Assembly: GCA_943704425.1 (NCBI GenBank)
Contig: CALSCP010000307.1
Span: 1-61,893, forward strand
From: Ministeria vibrans ATCC 50519
Taxonomy: Eukaryota > Opisthokonta > Filasterea
DNA: 61,893 nt
Direction: 5' to 3'
Part shown: positions 1 through 11,742 of the stretch, in pieces
Position numbering within the stretch: the stretch's first letter is position 1
How the letters are laid out: the number at the start of each line of letters is the position of its first letter
The notes under the pieces: generated by a model
Seen by the model: only the letters and a program-made list of their open reading frames with translations
The model's database searches: none
What the model was told of the DNA's origin: nothing
Translations under genes and position numbers: made by a program

Positions 1-348
1 GAAGAAGAAGAAGAAGAAGAAGAAGAAGAATAAGAATAATAATAATAATAATAATTAAGGAGAAGAAGAATACAACCCATTTATTAATGATACAGTCACC
101 ACGCGAAGACACAGCCAGACCGCCTTGCAAACTCGACCGAAACTCTAGAGGTAACATGGGAGAACAGTGGCAGGTCATAGTGCTGTGTCAATTAGAAGAA
201 GAAGAAGAATACAATTAGAAGAAGAAGAATACAACCCATTTAATAATGATACAGTCACCACGCGAAGAAGAAGAAGAAGAAGAAGAAGAAGAAGAAGAAG
301 AAGAAGAAGAAGAAGAATAATAATAATAATAAGAATAATAATAATAAC

Positions 349-380
<32 letters not shown>

Positions 381-424
381 TAAAAATAATTTTAACCGGC
401 GTAAAAATCAACTCCGAAAATTGA
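1..424. repeat. GAA/AAT trinucleotide block with an internal duplication
   Basis: The stretch consists of GAA and AAT/ATT runs. Within it a non-repetitive segment appears twice, at about 62-109 and 219-270: a GAA tail, then TACAACCCATTTA, then a TAATGATACAGTCACC stretch ending in ACGCGAAG. The open frames here are pure low-complexity (poly-Arg, poly-Ile) and are not genes. A reverse-complement relative of the same segment lies near 12110-12200. Confidence 0.85.
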
Positions 425-958
425 ATATCAAAAAAATTAAAAAAAAGCGTCGAGTGGAGCCGAGCAGCATCGACGATTGGTTACAGACGGCGATGACGAG
501 TGATAACATGTATTCCCATTGCACTGAGAAGACATGGTAGCACGCGGCACCGACATATGCAAACAATCGCCGCTACCAACCGATACCAGACAACAAATTT
601 TGCTTGGCTCAATGCGGTATTAATTCTTGCGGATTCTATTTATTGTATTTTTGACGCTCCTTACGTTTAGTTTGATCTGTTGTGAGTGTTGGGCGTTGGC
701 AGAATGGCAGTTCACTATGCAAATTGAAATAGCGGATATTTATTACTATTTCATAGAAGACTCCATCACGACTCCATTACTTCAAGTTTACATGTTCGAA
801 GAGATAAAGAGAATACAAATTTATACAATATTCAAAATGGCTGACTCCAAGAACACTGAAAATCGAGCACCGATAGGTCACTGATGGAATAAGTGAAGTG
901 AAAAATTTACGGTCTTCCTCAATTCTCAATTATTTTATTTTCAGTCTCCCTCATCATC
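425..958. other. Intergenic, no gene seen
   Basis: This AT-rich spacer lies upstream of the first gene. An 85-codon frame at 627-884 starts with a hydrophobic stretch, but it resembles no family I know and has AT-rich composition unlike the neighbouring genes, so I do not call it. The segment probably holds the promoter and 5' UTR of the gene at 959. Confidence 0.5.
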
Positions 959-3910
959 ATGGCGATGGAGATGTCCGTGGACGACCTCAAGATGATTACG
1001 ATCGAGAGGATCCGTCGAGATTTGAAAACGCTTGAAGGCAAGTCGCTCATCACGTCGGAATCCTTTGACGCCATCGTCGCACTGCTCGAGAACTCGCTGG
1101 CGAGTTCCCACGAGCGCAAAGAAGACACGCCAGCAGTGTCCTCCAGCGACCCCAATGACACCCAAGCGCAGGCGCCAGAGGGCGAGGGCGACGCCAAAGC
1201 CAGTTCCCACAAAGCACCCCCCAAACCCAAACCAGCGCGCCCTGCGCCCCCTCGCGTCGCATCTGCCGCCACTCCACCCCCACCCAAAATCGAGCCAGTG
1301 ACAGTTGCTGGCCCCGCCTCGACGTCTCCTGAGGCAGCCGACGGGAAGGAGGAGGCGCCAGTCGAAGTTGCTCAACAGCCACCAAAGCCCGCTCGCGCAA
1401 AGCACTCGGCCGACTCTGCAGGTATGTTCTTGAGAAAGTCGAAGAGGCGTTTCCGTGGCGTCTCGTCTTCGCATTCCCAACCCTTTCGTATCGTTCATCT
1501 GTTCATCTTTTTTTTTTTTTTTTTTTTTTTTTTTGTTCGTCCAGTGATTGAGGCGCCTCCTCGTCGACGCAAGTCAAAGGACGGCCAGCAGGTGACTGAG
1601 ACGCAAGCCTCCAACGATGAGGCGACACGCGGCACGACAGAGAAGGCACCGGTGAAGCGTGCGCGCGCTCTCTACGTCTTTCCCGCCCCGGAAGATGATG
1701 ACTTGGCCTTCGCCGCTGACGACGAGATAGTCATCGTGCAGGTCATCGACAACGACTGGTGCGTTGGCGAACTCGACGGTCGCCGTGGGCTGGTTCCTAC
1801 TGACTACATCGAGTTCATCCTTGACGAGGTGCCTGATGGCGACAAGCCTGTGGCCGTAGCTCACGCCGACGAGTTTGACGACTTTGACGCTGATTTCAAC
1901 ATGCCCACGCCTATTCTCTCTACGCCCGCGGTGTTGGCGGAAAGCGACGCCGACTCCGAGGTGTTGTCCACCAAAAGCTCGCCGAGTGATTCATCCGCCG
2001 ACAACACAGACACAATGGTCAAGCCCAAGTCTGTTGCACTTCCTGCCAAACCCAAAGCTCCACGTCCACCTCCGCCTACCTCCGTGTCGCGTTCGCATCA
2101 GACGATCTCGATGAGTCTGCCTGACGCGACTTCGGATGAGTCTCACGTCACAGCCACAACTCCTCACCGTCCTCCCGCGATTGCCAAGCCGCCCCGCGCC
2201 GATTCTTCCGCCGCCACTCACAACACTGCCGCTGGTACTGGTACGATTGCTGTTGCTCCCAAGGCCAACCCCTCCGGTCCACCTGCTCGCCCAAAACCCT
2301 CGCGCCCACCACCATCCACAACATCCTCAACGAAGACACACCACCCCGAGGCTAGCGAGGCACTAGCCGAAACAGTCGCGGCGAACACCAGCCCCGACGC
2401 TCTCACCGCGGAGCGACCATCGCCGTCGCCATCACCACCGCCAACAACAACAACAACGACAACGGCAACGAAAACGCCGACGACATCAACAACTCTGGAT
2501 GAGGCCGATCACATTGTCGTCGTGGATCCCCCCAAACCCAAACCAGCACGACCTCCTCCCGCCCTCAACAAAGGCACCCCTCCTCCCCGCCCAAAGCCCC
2601 AAAGACCCACACACACAGCGCCAATTGTCATCAGTGCCGCATCAAGCAGCGCAACATCTCTCGATGACACTCCGGCAACAGCTGTTGCACCATTGCGCCC
2701 CAAACCGCAGAGACCCACGCCCAAATTTGTCGTGGATGACTCCCTTGCCGACTCTGCTGCGCCCACCGCACGCCCCAAGCCACAACGGCCCAGCACGACG
2801 CCAGTTGACCATTGTGGTGTCTCCGAGTCTCGAACGTCTGGTCCCGAACTTTCGTCCTCCTCCCCAGATGGTCACGCTGCGTCAGTCACCCAACGACCGC
2901 GACCGGGCCCTCCTCCTTCGAAACCCGCTGCTCTTGCCGCTCGTCCCAAACCTCCGCGTCCCTCTGCAAGCCATGGGGCGTCGTCCGCTCCTGTTCCCAA
3001 GCCTGCACGACCCGCTGCCGCCCCTGTTCCGGCGAGTGGTGGTGCGTCGTCGCGACCTCGGCCCCCTCGTCCGGGTGCCCCTGCGTCGCTTCAGCCTCCT
3101 ACTCGCTCGCACCCGTCCAGTGGACAATCCTCCCCGGGCAGCCGCAGTGGTCGCACGACGCCCGAGCCTGTCGTGGGCACACTGGTCGCGTCTGCGAGCA
3201 AACATACGTTGCCCGACGATGGCCCCGTTGCCGAGTCGACAATGGCACCTCCACCGAGCGTATCGGGCACGATCGCCGGTTGGGAGGGACACTGTCGCAC
3301 CGTCATTGTTGCCAATGTTTTCACTAAGACAAGCACGTACGAGGTGGTCTTTGAAGATGATTCGCGTGCGACTCTGACTCGTGTTGACACCGTCAACAAA
3401 CTTACGGGCAAGCGTACTCGCCCGTCTACGCTCGAAGAACAACGTATCCCTGCACCACCTTCTCTTGACGATGATCAGCTGCAAGAGTGCGCTCGCCTTC
3501 TCAATCCTCAAGTGGTTGCGTTTTGTGAGGCGCACCGGGGTCAGGTGGTGGGCGACGGCGAGTGCGCCACACTTGCGGCCGAGGCATTGTTGGCCACTCC
3601 ACGCGCCCGTCCCGCCCGTGGCTACAACTGGGGCCAGGAAATTGCTGCTGAACTCGTGGTTGCCGGTGACATTATTCAATTTGAAGACTGCTCCTTTGAG
3701 CATCACGAGCGCGGTGTACACTCCTTTGCCAATGCACCTCATCACACGGCTGTGGCCATTTCCTCCGTCGACAATAACAACAACGGTGCGATTCACGTTC
3801 TTGAGTGCAACACCAACGGCGACCGCTCTGTGCACGCTGGAGTGTACCATTTGCAAGATCGCGTCAAAGGCACCCTCCAGTTCTTTCGACCACTTTTTGA
3901 TCGCAAGTAA
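959..3910 (+). CDS. SH3 domain protein with BBC1/AIM3-type C-terminal domain
   Basis: Two exons, 959-1421 and 1545-3910, give about 942 aa. The intron starts GTATGT and ends with a T-run then CAG. An SH3 domain sits near residues 190-250 (ALYVF start, DDEIVIVQ, DNDWCVGEL, GLVPTDYIE). A Pro/Ser-rich middle follows, with dozens of KPxRP and RPKPxRP motifs, which are typical SH3 ligands. The last 150 residues resemble the cysteine-protease-fold C-terminal domain of fungal BBC1/AIM3 (CEAHRGQVVGDGECATLA, then a YNWG motif and a HHTAV motif). BBC1 is a cortical actin-patch protein that restrains myosin-I-driven Arp2/3 activity, so a role in endocytic actin is inferred. The intron length (123) is a multiple of three with no stop, so retention would only add 41 residues including a poly-Phe run. 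Confidence 0.8.
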   Translation: MAMEMSVDDLKMITIERIRRDLKTLEGKSLITSESFDAIVALLENSLASSHERKEDTPAVSSSDPNDTQAQAPEGEGDAKASSHKAPPKPKPARPAPPRVASAATPPPPKIEPVTVAGPASTSPEAADGKEEAPVEVAQQPPKPARAKHSADSAGMFLRKSKRRFRGVSSSHSQPFRIVHLFIFFFFFFFFFVRPVIEAPPRRRKSKDGQQVTETQASNDEATRGTTEKAPVKRARALYVFPAPEDDDLAFAADDEIVIVQVIDNDWCVGELDGRRGLVPTDYIEFILDEVPDGDKPVAVAHADEFDDFDADFNMPTPILSTPAVLAESDADSEVLSTKSSPSDSSADNTDTMVKPKSVALPAKPKAPRPPPPTSVSRSHQTISMSLPDATSDESHVTATTPHRPPAIAKPPRADSSAATHNTAAGTGTIAVAPKANPSGPPARPKPSRPPPSTTSSTKTHHPEASEALAETVAANTSPDALTAERPSPSPSPPPTTTTTTTATKTPTTSTTLDEADHIVVVDPPKPKPARPPPALNKGTPPPRPKPQRPTHTAPIVISAASSSATSLDDTPATAVAPLRPKPQRPTPKFVVDDSLADSAAPTARPKPQRPSTTPVDHCGVSESRTSGPELSSSSPDGHAASVTQRPRPGPPPSKPAALAARPKPPRPSASHGASSAPVPKPARPAAAPVPASGGASSRPRPPRPGAPASLQPPTRSHPSSGQSSPGSRSGRTTPEPVVGTLVASASKHTLPDDGPVAESTMAPPPSVSGTIAGWEGHCRTVIVANVFTKTSTYEVVFEDDSRATLTRVDTVNKLTGKRTRPSTLEEQRIPAPPSLDDDQLQECARLLNPQVVAFCEAHRGQVVGDGECATLAAEALLATPRARPARGYNWGQEIAAELVVAGDIIQFEDCSFEHHERGVHSFANAPHHTAVAISSVDNNNNGAIHVLECNTNGDRSVHAGVYHLQDRVKGTLQFFRPLFDRK

Positions 3911-3955
3911 AATAATTTTATTGACTCTCTCTCTCTCTCTATCACTTTGTTTCTT

Positions 3956-4005
<50 letters not shown>

Positions 4006-4016
4006 CTTTGTTTCTT

Positions 4017-4048
<32 letters not shown>

Positions 4049-4302
4049 ACCTCATCCTGCCGTCAAATACCTTCTTCTGTAATGTACTTAATTAAAGAAC
4101 CTCCTTCTCTTTCGCCAAGTTGAATAGTGACTGAGAAAAAAAATTAATTAGGAAAATAAATGAGCTGTACTCAATAAAATAATAATAATAATACTAATAA
4201 TAATAAAGAGACTACTGTGTTATCTGTTGAAATTAGAAAACTGAAAAACTTATAAAACTTTTTTTCTCTCGTTTATTTTGCAAGCCACAACCTCTTGTAG
4301 CA
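3911..4302. other. Intergenic with (TC)n repeats and a dispersed element
   Basis: TC/CT dinucleotide runs fill about 3926-4048, interrupted twice by the same short phrase TATCACTTTGTTTCTTTCTC (3941 and 4001 regions). Around 4150-4176 lies one copy of a dispersed sequence containing GAGCTGTACTCAAT. AAT repeats follow. The last 100 bases are the likely promoter of the next gene. Confidence 0.75.
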
Positions 4303-7300
4303 ATGGGAGGGCGCGGATCGAGACCGATCAGTTTCGAGGATGCGCAACGTCGAGGTGAGTCGGGCTGTGTGTTGACGTTTCGCTGCACCCCGCCCCACCT
4401 CCCCCGCCCCACTCTCCTTCATTCGGCACCCTCTCTCTCCTCCCATTGTGCGGTGTATGTCTGTCTGTCAGCTCACAAGACGAAGATGACGTTTGATGTC
4501 AATGGAATTCTTTTCGTCCCGATATTCACATCGCAATGCATCTTCTGCTCGTCTCGCTGCTGCTCTCATCTCTCTCTCTCTCTCTCTCTTTCTGACACAC
4601 TTTGTCTCTGCTTCAACGCCGCTCCTCGTGCCGCTCACGTCCGCCTTCTTTTTTCAGTTGCACCCGAGGAACTCGCCAAGATTCGTCAGGCGTTCCATCG
4701 TCTCAGCAGCAACGCAGGCGCCGGGCCCATCAGCAAGCAAGTGTTTCTCGCCGAGGTCCTTGGCGACAGTGTGCCGCCCGTGCTTGCCGAACGGCTCTAC
4801 CATGTGCTTGGTGGCAGTGCGTCCAAAGGCATGTCCTTCAAGGACTTCTTGTGCGGCCGAGCCATCTTCAATACCGCAACGGCCGACGAGCGCTTGCGTG
4901 TCGTCTTTGACGTGTACGATCTCGAAGGCTCCGGCGTCCTCGATGGTCACAGTGTCCAGCAGACAGTCGCTGCCGAACAGTGTCACGTCGAGCAGCTTCG
5001 CCCTTTGAGTGAATGGCTACGCAAGTGCCCTTCCCCAAACTACGAGGCCTTTCGCGCTTGGGCTCACGAACACCACACCGCGACACGCCTCATCTCGTGG
5101 GCATTTGATACGCGTTTTGTTGCACCTATCGGCCTGGGTCCACCTGGCACCGCTTCCGTTGCACCCATCACTATGGGTGACGATATTGATGATGATTTTG
5201 CCGACAATGGTTCCGACAATGCCCACGTCGCACGCTCCTCTGCCTCATCTGCCCTCTCTGCATCGTCGTCGTCTCTCAATGCGCTCGTTATTGAGACGCA
5301 GCACGAGGCACTCTGTTCTTCGACTCGTTTCAGCTCAGCCGCGGTGCGTGCACTCGAACAGAAATACTTTGAGCTGTCGCTGCATGCCGGCCGCGTTGGG
5401 CGCCTCACCCGTGCCGTGGTGCGCGACCTCATGGAACCGCCGCTCTCGGCGACTCTTATTAATTGCATTTTTGATGTGCTTGATATCGAGTCGCTAGGCT
5501 CGCTGTCGTTTGTCGACCTTGTTTGTGGTCTCTCGACGTTTGCGCAGGGCACACATGACGACAAACTCGCCTTCACTTTCAACCTTTTCGACGCCAAAGG
5601 CGATCAGCGTTTGAGTCGTGCCGAACTACGGACGCTTCTCGAATCGCTGTGGGATCTGGACGACACCACCAAAAATTCCGATGATGACAAGGAGTCAACG
5701 GCGACCGCCGAGTCGTGTGTGGTCGATGCGTTTGCAGAGTTCGACTCGCACTCGACAGGCTACCTCAATCGCGACCAGTTCCTCCAATGGGCACGCTCCC
5801 AACCTCGTGTTGCCTCCGCTCTGCGCACCGTCTGGCTTGTTGCACACGCCAGTCTTGGTTTACACCCGGCCAGCCGCGCAGACGAAGGCGACGTTGTGCG
5901 TCGGTGGCTGAACGATGGCACAAGGCATGAGCCACCGCGACGCGAACATTGGTACATTGTGAACCGCGACTGGTGGCATCGCTGGTGCGTCTTTGTCAAT
6001 TTTGACGACTCCAACACACAGGCGGCGGCGGCGATCCAGCAGCCACCAGGACCGATCACCAATGAACAAATCTGCCAGGTTGTGCGCACCACCGGCACCG
6101 TTAACGTGGGCGTGCCGACCGCCCAGGGCATTTGCTACTCCATGTTTGGCCCGACGCTCCGTTCGAATCTCACGCTCGACGTTGATGTAGTTGCCGTGCC
6201 GCCTCGCGTCTGGAAGGCACTCAGCTCGTGGTACGGTGGCGGTCCAGTGGTGCCGCGCCCTTTGCTTGCACCCTGTCCACGACAAGACGTGTCTCGCGCA
6301 GTACCACCGGTAGACTTGTATCCACCTACAGTGGCCGTGTTCGTTGCACCGGTGGCTCGCGCGCCCGCTTTTTTGCTCGTTGTCGATCGTGGCATCACCG
6401 TCACACATCTGCTCGAATACATTTTGGCCAAACACCGGCGCGAAGTTGCACCTGCTCGTGTTGGTGTGCTCACCGCCGCTGACGATGTGCGTCTCTGGCT
6501 CTTACCTGGACCTGTCGGCCATGTTGTTGGCACCCAGGATCGCCCCGGCAACTTGCTTGCACCCTCTGCGAGCCTGTCAGCGTCAGGAATTGACGACAAT
6601 GCGCGCGTGTACGTCGAAGTTCGCTCGCACTCGGGGGCCTGGCCGACAAGCATTGTCGATCTGTCGTCATCGTCCTCGTCGTCGTCGCCCTCTGCCCTTG
6701 CCATGCCGTCTTCTACTCCCGCCTCCACTGCTGCTGCAACACCATCTACGATTGTTTCTACGACCAGAGCACCTGCGGTCACCCCTGGCTGCACGGGCCT
6801 TGCCAATCTCGGCAACACTTGTTTTCTCAACTCGGCCGTCCAGTCCATTTGCCATGCGCCTCCTTTTGTCACCTACTTTCGTCGCCAATTGCACAGCTAC
6901 GAGTACAACCTGAACAATCCGATGGGCATGAACGGTCACATTGCTATGGAGTTTGGCGAGCTCTGCAATTCGCTCTGGAGTGGCAGCCAGGTGTGCGTCA
7001 CGCCTGCTCGCATGCGCAGCACCATCATTCGCTACGCCTCACAGTTTGCTGGCACCGAGCAGCACGATCCTCAGGAGCTCATGTCTTTCCTGCTTGACGG
7101 CCTCCACGAAGATCTCAACCGTGTGACGGTCAAGCCGTACAAGGAGCTTGCCGACTCGGACGGGCGCCCCGACGATCAGGTCGCCGCAGAGTGGTGGGAG
7201 AACCACACGGCACGCAACCGCTCTATTGTAGTCGACTGTTTCCATGGTCAGTTGCGCTCACGCGTACGCTGCAACGAGTGTGATTTTGAAAACGTCACGT

Positions 7301-9553
7301 TTGACCCGTTCACCTTCTTGACGTTGCCCCTCCCTGTTGATCTCGACGTTTTTCTTGAGGCTGTCATTGTGCACTTGCCCGACGACAACACGCGTCCCGT
7401 GCCCATGCGCTACAGTGTACGCTGTGCCTTTCGCGACACTTACGCTCAGTTTTGTGAATCGCTTGCTAAACTCTGCGACCTTTCCGCCTCACACTTGCTC
7501 GTCGCCGAGGTGTCTAGTGCTCGCGTCTTCCGCTACATTTCTCTCGATCGTACTGTCCAGCCCACCTTTGGCTCGCCTTTGTACGTGTACCAATTGCCCT
7601 CGGTTGCTGCCGCTCCTGCGACGGCGGCCTCGGCTGCAACCCAAACCGCTTCTGTGCCTCCCACCGAGCCTGTTCCGGCGGCGGTCAACTGTTCTGTCAT
7701 TGCCCAGCAGCCTACTGGGCAAAAGAGCGATCCAGCCGCGGCTATGACGCCGCCATTGCCTGGCGGCGGCGAGAGTGGTGACAACGGTGGGGCGCCCACT
7801 GCCGCCTCCGACTTGTTCGTGACGGTGCCTCGCAAAGGCAACAAGGGACTTTTGCACAACGTGACACACCTATTCAAGTCATCCGCATCGTCCACGGCAA
7901 CCGCCAATAACACCATCACCAACTCTGCTACTGCTCCGAAAGGCGTTGGCTCCACGTCTACCATCATGCAGGGCCATCCACGTATGCCTCGTGCCCCCGT
8001 CAGCGACACAATCACATGTGTTCATCGTACAGTGTCACGTCAGCCGGCACACTATCTCCATCCTGTACACACCATTCTGTTTGGCCTTCCTATTGTGCTT
8101 CACGTCGGCTCATTGCGCACTCCCGCCGATCTCTACGTCGCAGTCTGGAGCTACGTGCGACGCTTTGTGCGCCCACCCATGCGCACCTCCCCTTCAATGC
8201 CCGACACACATCCTTTTCCTTCCGATGCCTCTGCCTCTGTTCTTACGCAAGTTTACTCCGCCGAGCGACCCCCGTTCATTCTTCGCCTTGTCGACGCAAC
8301 AGGTTCAAATCAAATAACCGGGTTTTATTATTATTATTTTATAATTAATAATAATAATACGTCATCTTTTTATTATACTCAGGTCATCGGTGTGCGGTGT
8401 GCAGCTGGGAACGACGCTGCAATGGATGTGGGTTGTCAGCCCAGGACACAACAAGCGCTCTGAAGCTGACAAGTGGCTTTATTGCAATTGACTGGCACAC
8501 TCGCGCATTCCACCTGCGCTACTCGAGTGCCCTTGAGAAGGTAGTCAGTTACTTTTCTCTGGGTTTCTTCTCTTCTTTTCCTCTCACCCACCTTGTTTTT
8601 TTTTTGCTTCCCGCTTTTGTGTGTTTGTTTCTTTTTTTTTCTTCTTATTTGTAGCACACTGTCGATCATGAGCTGGTGGCGATACATCTGAAGGAACAGG
8701 GTGAAGCTATCACACTGAATCAGTGCCTCGATGCGTAAGCGTCTGTTTATTCGTCTGATTTATATATGGTGTGTGCGCGCGTGTGCATTCTGACTCATGC
8801 GAGGATAGGTTCATGAAGGACGAGCAGTTGGGCGAGGACGAAGTGTGGCGCTGTCCCAAATGCGCGGACTTTCGTCGCCCCTTCAAGCAAATGACTCTTT
8901 GGAAACTCCCACCTGTGCTCATCATCCAACTCAAACGGTCGGAACGTGCCACGAGCACTAATATTTTTCATGCGATCCAGTTGCTCAAGTACTGTCTCTG
9001 TAGATTTCAATTGGTACATGGTCGATGGGTTAAGGCGCAAAAGAAGATTGCTTTTCCGTCGACGGGACTTGCTCTGGCACATGGCAATGCCGCAGAGAGC
9101 ACCGAGACGGTGTATGACTTGTCTAGTGTGGTGCATCACACCGGTACGCGGCTTATGCAATGTTTGTTATGCAACGCTGCGCTTACAGCCGCCTTTCATT
9201 TGTGTCGAGTAGGAATTATGGGTGGTGGACATTGCACGACGCAGGCGCGTGTGGACGGCGACTGGAAGATGTTTAACGACTCTCGCGTGATGGACTGCGA
9301 TCCGCCAGGCCTGACTCCCGCCCAGCTTGCACGTCTGAGTTTCGATGGCAATGCAACGCTAACTGACTCGTCGGATTCGACCGAGAGCCTGAGTGCTCTG
9401 GCATCGTCGGCCGCCTACGTGCTGTGCTACACTGCACACGCGGCCGACATCGATGCGCTCATGCCCGTTCTGGACGACACTGCGGAGGTCCGCAAGGTTC
9501 CGACGTCCGATGGTCGGCGCTCTGCGAACAACTCAAACTGTGTTGTACAATAG
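4303..9553 (+). CDS. USP32: USP32-type ubiquitin carboxyl-terminal hydrolase
   Basis: Seven exons: 4303-4354, 4658-8302, 8383-8540, 8655-8734, 8809-8937, 9004-9143 and 9213-9553, about 1514 aa. The domain order is that of animal USP32. It starts MGGRGSRPISFEDAQRR, with Gly2 as in USP32. EF-hand regions lie near residues 100 (DVYDLEGSGVLD) and 326 (NLFDAKGDQRLS). A DUSP-like segment starts near 425 (WYIVNRDWWHRWCVF). The USP Cys box lies near 730 (GLANLGNTCFLNSAVQS), zinc-finger cysteines RSRVRCNEC and CAVCSW..CNGC follow, and the His box GIMGGGHCTTQARVDG is near the end. The protein ends CVVQ, a CaaX prenylation box, as USP32 does. USP32 is a membrane-associated deubiquitinase of the endosome/Golgi system. 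Intron 1 (303 nt) is also stop-free and in frame. Confidence 0.92.
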
Positions 9554-9658
9554 ACACACCACTTGCACGCGTATAACATCACAGACAATGCAATAGGCGC
9601 ACTTTTTCCGATTTACATTGGGCAGTCTTTCATTGTCATTTTGCTTCTGTTCCCTTCC

Positions 9659-11696
9659 TCAAATGCTCATTTCGGCCTTGATCGCCTTGACAAATTCGGC
9701 AGTGGTCGCCTTGCCGCCCAAGTCCTTGGTGAGAACCTACAAAGCGAAACAGAAGAATGTGTGAGAGAATGAGAAATAGAGCGGAGAAAGAGAGTGGAGA
9801 AAGAGAGTTGAGAAAGAGTGGAGAAGAAAAAGAAAGAGAGTGGAGAAGAAAAAGAAAGAGAGTGGAGAAAGAGAGTGAAGAAAGAAAGAGAGTGGAGAAA
9901 GAGAGTGGAGAAAGAGAGTGAAGAAAGAAAGAGAGTGGAGAAAGAGAGTTGAGAAAGAGTGGAGAAGAAAAGAAAGAGAGTGGAGAAGAAAAAGAAAGAG
10001 AGTGGAGAAAGAGAGTGAAGAAAGAAAGAGAGTGGAGAAAGAGAGTTGAGAAAGAGTGGAGAAGAAAAAGAAAGAGAGTGGAGAAAGAGAGCGCTTAGAC
10101 GTACGTTTCCGTTCTTGATGACTCTCTTGAGGGCAAACACAATGTTGTCGGCGTGGGTGCTGAGGTTGAGGTGGCGCAGCATGAGCGTACTGCAGAAGAT
10201 GGTTGCCGTTGGGTTGGCAATGCCCTGTCCCTTAATGTCCTGTCCCGAATGACGTGTGCCCGGCTCAAACAGTGCCTGGGGAGGCCAACGAGAGAAAACA
10301 GTGAGAAGAAGAATGAAAACGGAACCAAAGTCAACAAGACGACGTACCGCATCGCGTCCCATGTTCACGCCCGGCACCACGCCCGGCCCGCCAATGAGAC
10401 CCGCCCCAATGTTGCCAATGATGTTTCCGTACAGGTTGGGCGTTACAAGCACATCAAACTGCTGCGGACGCGACACCATTTGCATCGACGCATTGTCGAC
10501 GATCATCGAGTCGTACGCGATGTGCGGGTAGAACTCGCTGACGCGCTTGCACGCCGAAAGAAACTCTCCATCCGCTAGTTTCCTGTGAATCCCAACAGTG
10601 TGCGTATGAGTGATTCAGAAACGGACAAAGCAGAGCGGAGGTACGCGGAAAAGTCAAAGTTAACAACAAAAAGAGTGTGAGAGAGTAGTGTGACGGCAAT
10701 AGAATCAAAACAACGTTTGAATAGAGACTCAGACAATTGGTGAGAGGGAGAGAGAGTCTGACAACAAAATTGAATCAAAATAGAGTCAGATATAAGAGGG
10801 CACAATTAAATCAAAAGGACCGTTAAATTATATCAAAAAGAGAGATAGAGCAAATGAAACAAAAATATATAATTATAGTCAAACAAAAAGTAAAGGACAA
10901 TCAAATAGCTTAGAAATAAAATACAAGTCCTTACATGATGTTTGCCTTGTGCACCGCCGTAACCTTCTTACGGTTGTTGAGATGGGCATAGTCAAAAGCA
11001 AACTTGGCAATGCGCTCTGAGCTCTCTCTTGTGATCACTTTGAGAGCTTCCACAATGCCAGGCACACTCTATCAACCGGCGACGTTCACTTCACTCGCTT
11101 CCTTTCTGTTTCCCTTCCGCATTACCTCATGTTCGAGACCACTGTACTCACCCTCGGAGTTTTCGCGAATGACAACCAGGTCCACGTTGCGATGGCGCGT
11201 CTGGATGGGCAGCGACCGGCACTTGAGCACACTGGCAAACAGTCCCAGCGCCTGACGGATCTCAAGGTTGGCCGACAACCTACACGTCGATTCACTTCAA
11301 TGAGTACACTTCGCCACACACCAGCGCACACCCTACCGACTTCCAGCGCCAATGGGAGTGTGGATTTTGCCTGGAAACACAAAACAGGTCAGAAGGAATG
11401 AAGAAAAACGAGCAAGAATGGGTCGGGCGGCGTCGTTCGCATTGCGGGCGCGCCACATTCTTCCGCCAGCACACGCACAGCAACGCAGCGGACGGCGTGC
11501 GCGCAGTGCAGTGGGGGGGCGTTGCGCGGGCGGTACCTTTGATGCCGACACGGTTTCGCTTCATCGACAGAATCGCATCATTCAGCTGGTACTCAAAGTT
11601 GGCCGCGTCGGATCGCACATCAATGCGATCAAAGCGAACAGGGGAACGCGCTACGAAGAGCAGCAGATGTACAAGAAGATTCAGTGTGAGAGAAGT

Positions 11697-11742
<46 letters not shown>

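Noticed and set aside
175-411. Poly-Leu/Ile and poly-Arg frames
   Set aside because: Translations of trinucleotide repeats, not proteins.
627-884. 85-codon frame with a hydrophobic start
   Set aside because: AT-rich composition unlike the neighbouring genes, no family resemblance, no splice partner; most likely chance.
2499-4082. Long Pro/Arg/Leu-rich frames on both strands over the SH3/BBC1 gene
   Set aside because: They are shadows of a GC-rich, proline-coding exon; the sense frame has the recognisable domains.
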